64,000 bases of DNA from Channa striata. Lineage: Eukaryota; Chordata; Actinopteri; Anabantiformes; Channidae. Shown here in pieces: positions 38,101 to 50,480 of the stretch. The DNA is taken from contig CM065183.1 in assembly GCA_033026295.1 (NCBI GenBank), forward strand, positions 19,733,157 through 19,797,156. Direction: 5' to 3'. Both the position numbers and the translations under genes were made by a program. Each line of letters begins with the position of its first letter. The first letter of the stretch is position 1. The notes beneath the pieces were generated by a model, which saw nothing but the letters and a program-made list of their open reading frames with translations, was not told the DNA's origin and made no database searches.

Positions 38101-40511
38101 TCTGTCTTTTAAGACATAAGTATGAGGGATTACAATTTAAATTAAAAAATGGCCTTCAGTGCGTCAGTACAAGCAAGATTTGAAACTCCGCTGTATGTTG
38201 AAATGCATGTCTGCTTATAGCTGAACTGCTCCTCCAGATGTTGTTGTGTGGAGGAGATTTGAATTCGCACGTCACTTGGAGGAGTTCCAAAGGAGCAGCT
38301 CGACCAGAGCTACGGCCTCCGCTAGACGAGCAACTCGACGACACGATGACATGACATTTGAAGGAGCTTTTCTAAATGTGGAAAGTGTAGACGGAGGGAG
38401 GCTTATTACCACTCGCATGAATGCGCTCCGCAGCTTCGAAATATCAAGAGGAAGTTGAAGATTGGTGAAGTTGCTCTTTCATTTCTTGTGCAATAACATC
38501 GTTGTTGGTGGGCCTCATAATGTTTCATTGTCGGTCCTCTGTAACGTGAGGAGGGATACGGAAACTTAGACAGGTGTGGATGAAAGTGTTGGTACCCTCT
38601 CACAAAATGGATCCTACAATTTTCTCTGAATTAAGTTGAATCCAAGAGTAGTAATAAATAGCAAAACAATTATTAAAAATCAGACTTTGCTTTTGATGTT
38701 TTGATTCAGCAGAAATTTTATACAACATAAAACAACCAAAGAGGACAGTGTCTACTTTGCCACAAAGAATAGGCCTAAGGACTGACTGATTGAAGTTGCG
38801 TGATGCTACTTACAGGAAAAACTTAAACACTTACAGCAGTTTGAAATGCCGCTGTAATTTGTAATATATCTGAACAAATCTGTCAATTTCAACTTATCTG
38901 GGAAAATCCTGCTCCGTCTGTTGTTTCTTCTTCTTCTGCTGCGGCTGCTTCTCCTTCTCCCATTTACCGACAGTGTTGTCCTTTTCTGTGTTATTCCCAT
39001 GAAATGTTCCCTATCACAGCGTGTTTGTTAGGAGTTGGAATGATATGGAAAGTGAAGCGGCTTTACATTAAAACTGTATTCCACAGTGGGCTTTTTGCCC
39101 CCTGGCCCCAAGCGACCAGCTGTGTCTCACTGTGTGAATGGATGAATGAGAGAAACTAAGGCATAAAATGGAGCCTGTGTCCTTCAAAGGTCGAAAACAG
39201 TTTAGTATAGTTGAGTCTAGTTAAACCCAGAGCACGTGACTTGGAGGCAGCTTCATTGAAACTTGGTGTGTGAAAGTAACAATTATAATAAGACTAATTA
39301 CTTTTGCTAATGATTAATTTGCATGGTGATTTAATTACCTTTTAATGCCTAGTATTTAACCCGACGTCCAATCAAATGCTGAGCTATGGAGACTTCATGT
39401 CAGATTCAGCACCATGGACAGAGCATGAGGATAACTGTAATTAATTTGTTAGTACATATAAATCAGCATTTCATTTGAATGAGATTGAGAACGTGAGCAC
39501 TTGATATCCTAACAGAGACGTACAGACTATGCTAAGCCTCTACCGGTGGTGTTAAAGTGCACCAATAAGTAACACGTTAGATGAAAATTGTGTTGGTGTG
39601 GGTCTATTGGATCAGGATATTTATTATGTTGCCTCCTGAGGTGTGGGTAGCATTTCCAATGGGGCCTCAAGCTGTGCCTCTGACATTTGAAAATATTATC
39701 CGCAATGAAAAGGACAGTCTCATTACCACAACTGTACTTGAATTGCCGTTTCATTTCTCCTTGATAAACACACGTTGAATTCTTGTTCAACAGAAGTTTG
39801 TTCTTGTTGGGAAAATACTTATTTTGCTTTGATTTGCCCTCATCAACCTGTGATGGGTAATTCAATCTGTCAGCGTTGTTTTCAGTGGAGAACAACTATG
39901 ATCATTCTCTCTTGCTGCAGTTAACAGGATGAAATACGTAAATTAAAGGAACTCTTGTTGGCGTTTTTCTGTCACTGTTCTGAATGTAGATAATGAATCT
40001 TTTAAAGATTTTTGGCATACATTTTTGCATCCCTGTGAGAGTCTAGATGAATATGCAGCATGATTGTGTCCCTATTCTTAATCCCGCCCGCTAAGAACTA
40101 ATTATTAAAAAAGAAAAAAAAACAGAACAGTTATTATGAGCACAGCAGACCTATTTACTGAAGTGCTGGGACCAATTTAGAAGTCAGTAACCAGGCTAAC
40201 GTGAGGAAAAAGCTCCTTGTCCAGATGATTTTGCAATCCAGCCAAATTAAATTATTTTACTCCCCAACTATAAGTTCTCTCTTTCTGAATTAGGTTTTCC
40301 AGTTGCAAGTGCTTAGAGCAGCTTTGTTTCTGTAGCTCTGCCAATTTGGGATTATTTCAAACAATACGATTATTTCCGCCTTCAGAAAAATGTTTATACA
40401 CAGATGTTTGTGTAAAAAGTGCACTTGCACAATTGCTGTTCATAATAAAACATGAGGAGGATGCTGACAGAAAAACACCCACGTTTACAGTTCGAAGATG
40501 TAATTCCCTGC
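35120..40511. other. No gene recognised
   Basis: Non-coding. Contains an A run at about 36078-36091, a short CTCCTCCA/TGGAGGAG inverted pair at about 38227-38256, and TAATTA-rich patches at about 37360-37390 and 39285-39350. Confidence 0.55.
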
Positions 40512-40521
40512 TAACACACAC

Positions 40522-40554
<33 letters not shown>
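40512..40554. repeat. (AC)n microsatellite
   Basis: An ACACAC run with one CAACA interruption. Confidence 0.9.
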
Positions 40555-40555
<1 letters not shown>

Positions 40556-42339
40556 GTGTATTAAAGGGGGCCCTGGGGAGGCGAAGTGGAGAGGTAAGAC
40601 TGGGCCAGAGAGCATTTTCGGGGTGTGTGAGACAGAATGTTTTGTTTATTTTAGGTTGATATTCATACTTTTTATTTGTGCAGCAGGAAGAAAAAAAAGC
40701 CAGAGACTGTACGTGCATGCCATGTTTAGCAATATGCAATACTCACGGAGTGTGCATTGCAGAGAAACAGCAGCTGTGTTCATTCCGGTGTCTGTGTGCA
40801 TGCATACCTGCATGTGGACTCAGACAAATAAGGGGAGACAGCAGACGATGCAGAGGAGAGAACGGCGTGTAGATATTTTGACATGTGCATTTAGACAGAA
40901 GAGAAAGAAGAAGCTTAAACCCACAGATTTATGTTAGATTCCGACTGCGCTACAATCTGACTTTAAAACACGTCGTCTCTGGAGGACAGTAAGGCAAGAA
41001 TAACACAACAGAATAAAAATATCATTAGAGTAAAAATGGCAAACTTCTGTGCCAGAAAACAACACACCAGTGAAATGTGCCAAATGCCAGTAGGAACAGT
41101 TGTTACAAAAGAGAAGCATGAAGAGGTGGGAGCTAGGAAGAAAAACACCAGCAGGGTGTATACTTATAGTACATCTTATGCATTCCTATGGTTATGTGCT
41201 GACTGTTGGTGATCCACAAGTACTGCACAAAGCATACATTTTGTATCTACAGACAGAGTCTTGTGGAGGCTCAGTCTACATCAAATGGAACCATGGGCTT
41301 GTTTGTTTCCAGTGTGAATGCACTTAATGAATGGGTCGAACCTTCTGAACACTAACAGGAAGCTTAGGAACACTATTATCACTGCTGAAACAACAGAAAA
41401 AGGAAAACCAGAGTCACAGTCGCACCTGGGGAGAGGATGAAATGTTTAATTTCAATTTGGTTTGAGGAAGAAAAGAAGACATTTTAAAAACACATAAGAA
41501 TGCCAAAAGGTATGTTTGCATTCTTATGTGCCCTTTCTCTCATCTTGAAAGAAAGAGAAAATAAGGGAATATGAAAGGACCGAAGAGCAATTCCACTTAA
41601 AGGTAAAGAAACTATAGTAGCGGTACATCAAAGTGGAGGATGCCTTAGGAAAAAGGCCACAGAGGCTACAGATTACAGGATGTTTGTAGAAGTCCTTTAG
41701 TGTGCTTGCAGAATTGCAACATAACTTCAAAAAGTAACTGGACCGATGCATAGTCTAAAAAGCTATTTACTGACCTTAGAAGAGGCAGGACATTCAGGAT
41801 TTTTCAACATAAACCAGGACGTGATGACCCAGTTTTTATTGAAAAGTGTTGGGATTGCGTCTAAACCATGTTTAGATTACGATCTTCAATAAGGGGTAAG
41901 AAGGATGTCAATCCCTTGTTAATTGTGATTAAGGCTCTCGGCGGCAGCTTTATGTTCTGAAGGTCAGGTTACCTCTGGGACTTTCACTGACAACCGGTGT
42001 TCTTATGGTCAAATAGATTACGGGAACAATACCAATGGAGTGGCACAAACATGTAACGATATCAGATTTAATAATGGGTGTTTTGTACCAGATCATTCCC
42101 AGAAAGTGTCCAGAACAGTTTTGATTAGGATACAAGTGCAAGTTACAGAATAGATGATGCAGATGTCCAGTGTTTAGTTGTGGATTACAAAAAGATTTAC
42201 CATGAAGTTCCATAACTTGATATCTGAATTTGCACATTCACGACAACAAGTGTCGTGACACCTCTGATATGCCTTGCTGCAGTTTTCCCCTCTTCTGTCT
42301 GAGTTATTCAGTTTGATGGTGTGAAAACATGGGTCTTTT
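40555..42339. other. No gene recognised; one perfect hairpin
   Basis: The hairpin at 41491-41530 is the only distinct structure I see. The rest may include worn transposon sequence leading into the Rex3-like scrap. Confidence 0.5.
41491..41530. repeat. Perfect 13-bp hairpin
   Basis: CACATAAGAATGC and GCATTCTTATGTG are exact reverse complements around a 14-base loop. Confidence 0.85.
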
Positions 42340-42600
42340 CATTATTTGCAGATGATGTTGGTTTTTGTATCAAAGAGCCGAAAGGCAGCTCAATCCCAGG
42401 TGGGTTGGGTCGTTGCAAAGGATGCCTACTGGGCCTCCTCCTGGTAGCTGTGTGCCAGGCCACTGAGCAAAACCAGCATTCAATACTACAGTTACATCTC
42501 CCAGCAGGCCCTGGAGCTCCTAGGGGTCCCATGAGGATGTGTGGACTGCTCACTTTGCCTTGCTGCCATGGCAACCCAGAATTAGACATATGAATGGGTG
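42340..42600 (+). mobile_element. Possible Rex3/RTE LINE 3' scrap
   Basis: A TTTGCAGATGATGTTGG string (FADDV, an RT catalytic motif) is followed by GAGCCGAAAGGCAGCTC, GGATGCCTACTGGGCCTCCT, and TACATCTCCCAGCAGGCCCT with GGAGCTCC. These blocks keep the order seen in the 3' end of Rex3/RTE elements, with a large deletion. Identification is tentative and from memory. Confidence 0.45.
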
Positions 42601-43689
42601 CATAGGTTGTCCGGTTCGATTCTCTTTTTATTACTGTTTCTGATTGAGAAAGCACAATATTAAAGGTTAATAATTATTCTTGAACAGTAGTCAAACAGTG
42701 AAAATAAATGTCAGCTCAGTATTTTCTTCAGTCCCAGCAGTATTTTCTGCATTTTATGTTTTAGTTGGCTCTCCTACCCACAGTGCAGCAGTGTGGATAA
42801 GGTTCAGTTCCAACATCCCAGACATTACAAGCAATCAACAGTAAAGACTCCAAGTATCCGATGCACTGTGCTCAAACAAGACGAATGATTTTAAAGGTCA
42901 GAATGACGGCACCCAGACAATGGATGAAATAGCCTTGTTTCTCCAGATTGTTCTCTAACTGAGAAAACTGGTGACAGTTACATCTAGATTGACAATGGAC
43001 TTTTATCAAGTCCAGGGATTTACTGGCACAAGTGAAAAATAAATACAATTTCAATGTCATGTCTCCAGTATCTTGCCTCCCAACAGTGTTTTACTCACAA
43101 GCTAAGGACGTTTAAAGTGTATTTTTGTCTTTGGGTTAACATTTTGGTCCATAATAGATATAAAGCCCTTTTTTGTTCCCGGTAATCTCAACACTGAGAA
43201 AGAAGAGATAAAAATGCCCAGTCTGCTTAGTGTGCCCAAGCAGCGCATTAATACAACTAAAGACAGGAATAACATAATGAGAGCAAAGGATAATAAGATG
43301 TCTTGTTGACAACCAGTTGTTCTGTGGTCAGGATTGTTGTCATCTTGTATGACACCCTGCTCTTGCTTCTTGGCATGGCAGGAGGGTGCAGCTGGCAGGG
43401 TGGACGTGGTTCACTATACTGTCAGCTATGCCCTCTAATGGGCTGTGTGACCATGCTTTTGGACAGACGGCTTGTTCAAGGCCAGGCGGATCACACTTGT
43501 GCGTGAGCTGAGAAACTTAATGCTGAATGTAGAGTGATTTTTCTTTTCTTTGAGAAATTAATTAAATGGAAATAGCAATGTTCTCAGTAAAACCTGGAAA
43601 TGTACCTAATTTGTTTTATTGCATTGTGGTTTTATGGATGGCAGTTTCAGCCTGTTGGTCAGTTCGTCATGCGGTTCATCGCTGTTATG
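42601..43689. other. No gene recognised
   Basis: No exon or known repeat was recognised. The sequence at 43376-43500 is less AT-rich but has no family resemblance. Confidence 0.5.
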
Positions 43690-43960
43690 TGGACAGCTGA
43701 CTGCCATGATATTTTATAGACATTTACGGTCCCCGGAGGACTTTTCAAGCTGTCTTCAATAGGCACCGTGACTTTGAGATCATTGAGGCCGAGACATTAT
43801 TTGTGATTGTAACAATCTGTTGGATATCCTAGGAATCGTACCTTCATTGTACCAAGTCCCTTTGATGAGCCCCCTGATTATTCAGTTAGTACCCCCAGTG
43901 GGGTGAAGGTTTAATTTATCCCCCAAAATATCTTCATGATGGGATGACACAAGACATGAA
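43690..43960 (+). repeat. Possible teleost dispersed repeat fragment
   Basis: ACATTTACGGTCCCCGGAGG, then TGACTTTGAGATCATTGAGG and TTTGATGAGCCCCCTGATTA recall a fish repeat with CATTCATGGTCCCCAGAGGA. It is strongly diverged, so this is a weak call. Confidence 0.35.
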
Positions 43961-46900
43961 TTCAAATGATCCTTACCACTTTCCTTTTGCACAAATGAAC
44001 TCAGTTCACTAGACAAGTGGTGGGGCATCAATACAATCCATAGTCATCAGGAAGAAGGAGAGTTGTGGAAATAGTGCTCATACACTGTACCTAATGGCAG
44101 TACCACAATGAAGATGCATTTTCATATAACTAAAGGGTCTGTATTTATTTATTATTTTTTTTATCAGTAAGAGTAAACAAATTGATAATTTAATACACCA
44201 ATCTATTGAAAGTAAAGTTGTCAGAGTAGCTCTGCTGACTCATATCCCCCATCTGAGGAATGGTCATGTTCTTAGACCGTTTAAAGAAAAAAAGAACAAA
44301 AATACGGAAGGAACTGAAATGGAGACAGAGACACAGTAGGATAAACTTGAAAAGGGTCAGAATGAGATTAAGTAAGATTAAAGCTCTTTAAATTCCTTTA
44401 ATGCATTGTGTCATCCCCATTTTCGGGGAGTCTGAAATTGAATGCATAAATCAAGATCGTAATTTAACTAAAGCCATGCGATATAAATAGTTTCAAATTT
44501 CAACTCGACAATCTCCGCTCGGTGTCCACTTACTCACAAACAAACGTTTACAGAAATGTGGAAATTGTACAATCGTAACACAGATGGATTTTGTTGTTTT
44601 CTTAAAAATACTCTTTGTACGAAAAATGCTATTCTCCCTGTGTATCTTTGCACATTCATGCATATAAAGTTCATTATCAGACACTTGAATGTGGACTCTG
44701 AGCTCCTGATTGAAGCCTTTGTCTTGTATTTCTTTTCAAATAGTCCGATCAAACTTGACTACAGTAATCGTTCCCCCCATCATATCATCCAAACCATTCA
44801 GGAGCTCAGTTTAAATCAATTTGTTATTATCTTTCCCAACATATGGTAACTGTGTCTTCACAAATCACCCCAATAAAAAGAATGTGCTTTTTTTACGTGC
44901 AAGATGGATTTTTTAAAATTTACAATATTGTTTTTCAATGAGCTTTCAAGCCTCAAAGATGCAAATTTATTGCTTTTTCAGTTTGAGAAAGACAAAGAAA
45001 AATGGCCGTGTTGCATTTGTGTGGATACACAGGAGCAGCTGCGGAACGATATCGACTTTCTTCGGGATGGATTAGACGCCGAGGAATCCGAGAACAAAAT
45101 TAGTATTCCGCATCACGGCCACAATGCTCTCTTATTTATTCACCTAAATTTGATCGTGTTTTGCTGAATCAATGACAGAGAGCCACAGGACCCTATCGCA
45201 GCGTATCTGAAAGATCTGCAAAGTACATTTACAGGAACATGTCTGAATGGTACTTTTCACTGTTGTGCGATTGTGTACGTGTGAGCACATTTGTCTTCCC
45301 ACATTGATGCGCTTTTTATTTGCATTTATTTATTGCTTTTTTGTTTTGGCAACACTGCCGAGGGAGAAGAGAGGGCATTATTAGTATCTGCGAAAACCGA
45401 GAGAACGGAGCAGCAGAAAGCCCAGCAGACGCAGTGAGTCATCTCGGTTAAAAAGTGTTCAGGGAGGCGCAGTTAGCTAATAAGGAACTACAATATACAG
45501 TAACAAAAGCACAGTCCCCTGGTAGTACTGTCAAAGATTTAGCAAACGATCCAAGAGCCTGTTATCTCTAATAGGATTCATCACACTGTGTGTAGAGCAA
45601 GTCACTCAGCCGTGCAGCAGCTGATGAAGAGGAGTTTTAGTGCGAGATCTAGTCAACAAATCACAAACCACAGCGTGCACCGTGCATTGGCTTAATTTGG
45701 GAAAACAAAATACTTTCTCATCAGGTACGAGCTCCGCCTTTGGTTAAAGTCGCTGATGGGAACTTCAGGTTGCAACTTGGAGGCAAGAGTTGTCTTCATT
45801 GGCTTCGAGACTCCTGCGGATTGTGTTGAATTGGGCTTTGGCTGTGCTATGGTTTTGTGTGATGTAGCGCGATATGTATACGGTACCATTTCTCAGTTGA
45901 GCGCATGAGTGGAGCGGTGATATTCATCAGCTGGTTTTAAAGTGCCAATTTACAGTGTCAAATGAGATTTAAAAGACATTAACATCATCTAGATTACGTT
46001 TTTAGTAACACACAAGAGCAGAATCCGAATTTATTTAAAATAACACATTTCAAACATGTATCAAATTCAATGCAGTATCTCACCTGCCTCAGTGTCTGTT
46101 GTTGTCAGCTCCATAGATATGGGCCAGTAGGTACCTGCTCTACATCCTAGTAGGTTCAGTGGGTTCCTGTCATGTCATGTTAGATGATGCAGGCACAAAC
46201 GGTTTATAGCACAGAATAGAGAAAGAATGTGGGATGGGTTGAAATGCAGACACAGATGACTAACTTTGAGTTCTGTCACCCACCCATTCACTCTGACCTC
46301 CTCCCTGAAAAGACTGAATCATAAAATGACACTCGTGGCACTCATCATTTTTACCACAAATGCCGAAATCAAGTTACAGTAGCTGTAGCACGAGATTTGA
46401 AATGATTCCACCCAGGGCATCAAATACTAACACAGTTACAACGTTTGTGGCGTCTGATAGATTCGATAGGTGCGAGGAAGCCTTTCTCGAGGAAGAGCGA
46501 ATCTCGACAAAAAATGTGTTTTTAAAAAATGTCATACCGTAGCTTTATCTTTGGGGTAAAAGTATTTACAGTAGTAAATATATTTATCCTTTGGGAATCA
46601 AGTGTAAAGGAAAATTTGCAGTGTGTTTGAAGAAAATCAGCTAACCCTCATATTCACGAAGCAGGAAAATGTTGTTCTTGTTAAATAATGTGCTTGTATC
46701 AGCAGTAACCGATTCCAAGTCTTGAGGAAGAAAAGAAAAAATCATTGCACAAAAAGGGGGAAACACACAAAAAAAATTACTCTGCAGGGGGTTAAAAGAA
46801 AACTGCTTCCTCAGAGAGCCAGTGCTGCTTCAGGAGCACGGCGGCTGGAGGTGTGTGTGGAAATTGACAAAGAAATGAACAGAAACTTGCAAGGATTCCT

Positions 46901-49900
46901 AGAAATTAAGAGGACAAAGGGGTATCATATTCCAACAAGGGGATTATAATAAATCCCATGTTTGGGGAACTTTCAAGATGAATGAGCAGTGAAGTCGTTA
47001 CTGCTGCACTTTCTGCGATATTGACTCATAAAAACAGTGAGAGTGAGAGCACGTAATTATTATTTCATTGTCATCAGTAGCTTGTTATTTGTCCCAGTCT
47101 CATCATCGCTGTCGTTGGTTTCGTGAGCCGTGGTTAAACCTCAGTTATCGAGCACTGAGTTGTACTGAGCTTCTTTAATGTGACGTGACCTGTGGGGCAG
47201 CTCTTATAGAATTTTAAAGGATGCCGTCTCCTGTCAGCCGATGGCTCGCCGCTGATGGCGATGACTGATGCCTGGTGTCTGTAGAGGATCCTGGGGTTTA
47301 GGTGGGAGGCAGAGAGACGTGAGGAGCCACCCAATGAGATGAGGGGAGCTCGTGATCTGTCAACACCTGTTTCTTTTGGGTACAGAACTGAGCCGGCGCA
47401 GAGAGGGGACGATTGGCTGTAGGTGTTTTGTGTTGGCTGTAAAGTGTAGTTGCAAATTTCACCCAATGGCCAAAGATGATTTCCCAGCAGATCAACACAG
47501 CAGCATGTAAACGACTCTGTATTTTTTAGTTAATGCTAAATTTGACAGTCCCGAGCTTTGTTTCTGTCAAAAACGCTGCAATTTCATTTGGGCTGCTTTT
47601 GTTTTTCGCTGCAAAAATGACTCCTGAAGAGCCCGAGATCACAGGAGTGAAAAGCGAATTCACTTTTGTGTTCCCTTGGAAATATTTCTTTAATTTCAGA
47701 GTCTGCTCCTTGAACCACACCAGGTGTGTGTGTGCACAAGTGAGGGATTAGAGGGGAGAGGAGGCAGTGGGAGAACCGAGAGAGACGAGTGGAAAGGAGG
47801 ATGCCAGCAGAGAGGAAATCAAAGAGGAACAGAAACAAAGAGCAAAATGAACAAAAAAAGCAGAGTGAGAGAGAGAGAGACCTCAGACAGATTATTTACT
47901 TCGGCGGGATAAACAGGAGGCGTATGGGATGGAACGAATTTGAATGACAAGGCAACTGATTTCTCCTAATTGGTTTTGACTGTCTCTCTTTGAACTACCG
48001 GTCCTCCGCGGCGCTGTTTCCAGGCAAACTGTTATCTCTTACAATCTGGAGTGCTGCTTAATTTCTCAGACAAATATCAAACCTCTCTCCACACCGGATT
48101 AGTTGCAATTTAATAAGATTTACATTGCAGCTGCTCACCAGGGGCTTTTTCTTTGCTTACGCCTCGAAGCCGAGGGAAGCCAAACCTGGCTTTGAGATTC
48201 TTCTCTGCTCCGCCTTCCACACGAGAGCCCCCACGCACGCACACCACCCACGCGTGCGTTCCCACCTGCTCTCCTGCATCCCTGCATACGGAAAGAAAAG
48301 ACATAATTAGAAATATACTTGAAATGGTTTTTCATACATCAAGTGACAACAGAGGTGAGATGATATGACCATTTTCCAATGCAGCAATCTTCTAACACAC
48401 TCTAGGACGATTCCACCAGCCACTTTGACCTCAGTACTGAACACATAGCAGAGTTATCACCTTTCTGACATCTTTCATTTAATAACTGTCAAAGTAGGAA
48501 TCATGGCAGAGTGACAGTATTGGATGTAATAGATTAGACAGCTGTAACATAATGTTTTGGTTGATCAGTATATACGTGGTAGACGAGCAGAGTAGAAATA
48601 ATTATCCAAAGGGGGCTGAACACATTAGTGGATGTTGCTTGAATGATCGTGAAATGTCATAATAAACGTGTTACATAAAACTGCATAGAAAACATCTAAA
48701 AAAGAAAACCACCATAAATGGTGAAACTGTGCATTTAAAGACTGATTTTAAAAAACGTGACATGTTCGAACTTTTACACTAAATCTAGATTTTAGATGTA
48801 TAGATAGTTACATATAAATATAGATTGAATGTCATTGTTTTCCTAAGGACATTTTGAAAACTCTCCAACAGTAAAACATATATTCAAACTTCTTGAATGT
48901 AGGCTGTTAAATTTTTAAACTCGGATCGCCTCTCCACGCTTTCTAGGAGAGTTAATCTTACCGTAAACCAAAACTCCATCAGAGAATGTTTGGCCTGAGT
49001 CAGTTTTACCAACACAGGCCTTTTGACAAGGACATTTATGAGGACATCATGTAAATCACAGTTTTAGTTTTGCATGTGACAAAACTATGAGCCTGATTTA
49101 AAGACTTTGTCCTGGCTGAATGACTCTTGGAGGGGTTCTTCTTTTCGCCTGTCAAGACTTCTGCCAAGATGAGCTCTTTGCTTGAGTGACAGTTGCTTTT
49201 TCTCAACACGATCCACAAACATCCCAAACTCACATCAACTGACTTCTTGCCTCGCTGTGTTCAGACGTTTATTGACAGCTTACTAGTGGATTAGCTGACT
49301 TCTTGGAAAGGTTGGTGAGTCTCCTGCTGGGCCCGTGGCGGTTGACTCCTTCCACGTGTACAGCGAGCTTCGACTAATCTAGGATGCAGACTCGGTGCGC
49401 TGGTGTCGCACCCTTTTCATTTTTATCGGATCATCTCCTGAGTCGCGTCACACAGGCAGAGCTGCTCCGAGTTATAGCTGGTGTCAAATGAAGATGTAGG
49501 ATTGTGACAGTTTCATCACTCTGATAGTGGAGAATTAGCGAGCTCCCGCCTTTGTAGGGACACAGCTTTGGCTTCTTACCACTTGATTGAACTGCGGCGG
49601 AATCAGATTTGATTGCAATTTAATTACTGAGCCGACTCACTGCACAGAAATTCTCAGCAAGTAGTGTGTGGCAAAGAAATGCTTTTGGACATGATTCCTG
49701 GAGAACTATCAAGCAGGGGGAAACCAATTCTTCACATTTGTTTTAAACTATCACTTTGCGTAGTTTTAAAATATCTTCTAAAATGCCAAGAGAGCGGTGA
49801 ATGACGGTGTCCTTAATGCAGCTGCACTGTTATAATGGAAGATAGTTTTCCTCCAATTTTCCTGTAAGTAGCTTTAAACTGGAGAAAAATCATCTTATTC

Positions 49901-50179
49901 CAACCTGTCTGACAGAATTTGGTGTATATATGCTCTGTCTCAGTTTGTCCCTGCTCTGCACTGATGCTATATGCTGTTTACACTGAGTGAAATATTCAAA
50001 TCCCATACGCTGTATTTTTATGGCTGCACCCTCCTTCAAATTGAAATATTCTGAATGTCTTGTGCATCACCTTATATAAATTTCACCACAATTCAGCCTG
50101 GCATGTTGGGAAACTTTTGGAAACTTTGGGACCTCCACTAAAGTAAAAAAATACAGTTAATATCAAGTCTCGACGGAAT
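43961..50179. other. No gene recognised
   Basis: Non-coding as far as can be seen. Contains an acceptor-like site before an open stretch at 44982-45167 (see findings) and GA-rich sequence at 47750-47880. Confidence 0.5.
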
Positions 50180-50480
50180 GTGGCTGCACAGCGTTTTGCT
50201 TGTAGCGGTTGACTCACCGTTAAAGCCACAGAACGTTAAAAAAAAAACTTTCCCCAGCCGCATGTCGAAAAGTCCCTGGGCAAAGACACTGAACCTCCAA
50301 CTGCCCCTTCCATCCCCAGTCATGCAGTGCCAGGTACCGGTCTCAAGCCCGGTAGAAATTGAGGAGGGCTGTGTCAGGAAAGGGATCGGCGTAAAAATGG
50401 GCCAAATCAACATGCGGATCAACGATCTGTTGTGGTGCCACTGAACTTACAGGATACCCTGAAAGAAAGTTGGAAAACGA
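50180..50480 (+). repeat. Teleost dispersed repeat (GGCGTAAAAA / CCAAATCAACATGCGGATCA type)
   Basis: The ordered strings CATGTCGAAAAGTCCCTGGG, GTGCCAGGTACCGGTCTCAA, GTCAGGAAAGGGATCGGCGT, CCAAATCAACATGCGGATCA and the GTGGTGCCACTGAACTTACA-GGATA end match a very abundant fish short interspersed repeat that ends GGGATAAGCCGAAAG. The ORFs on both strands here are produced by the repeat. Confidence 0.7.

Noticed and set aside
50138..50444. Overlapping ORFs on both strands
   Set aside because: Both arise from a common fish interspersed repeat.
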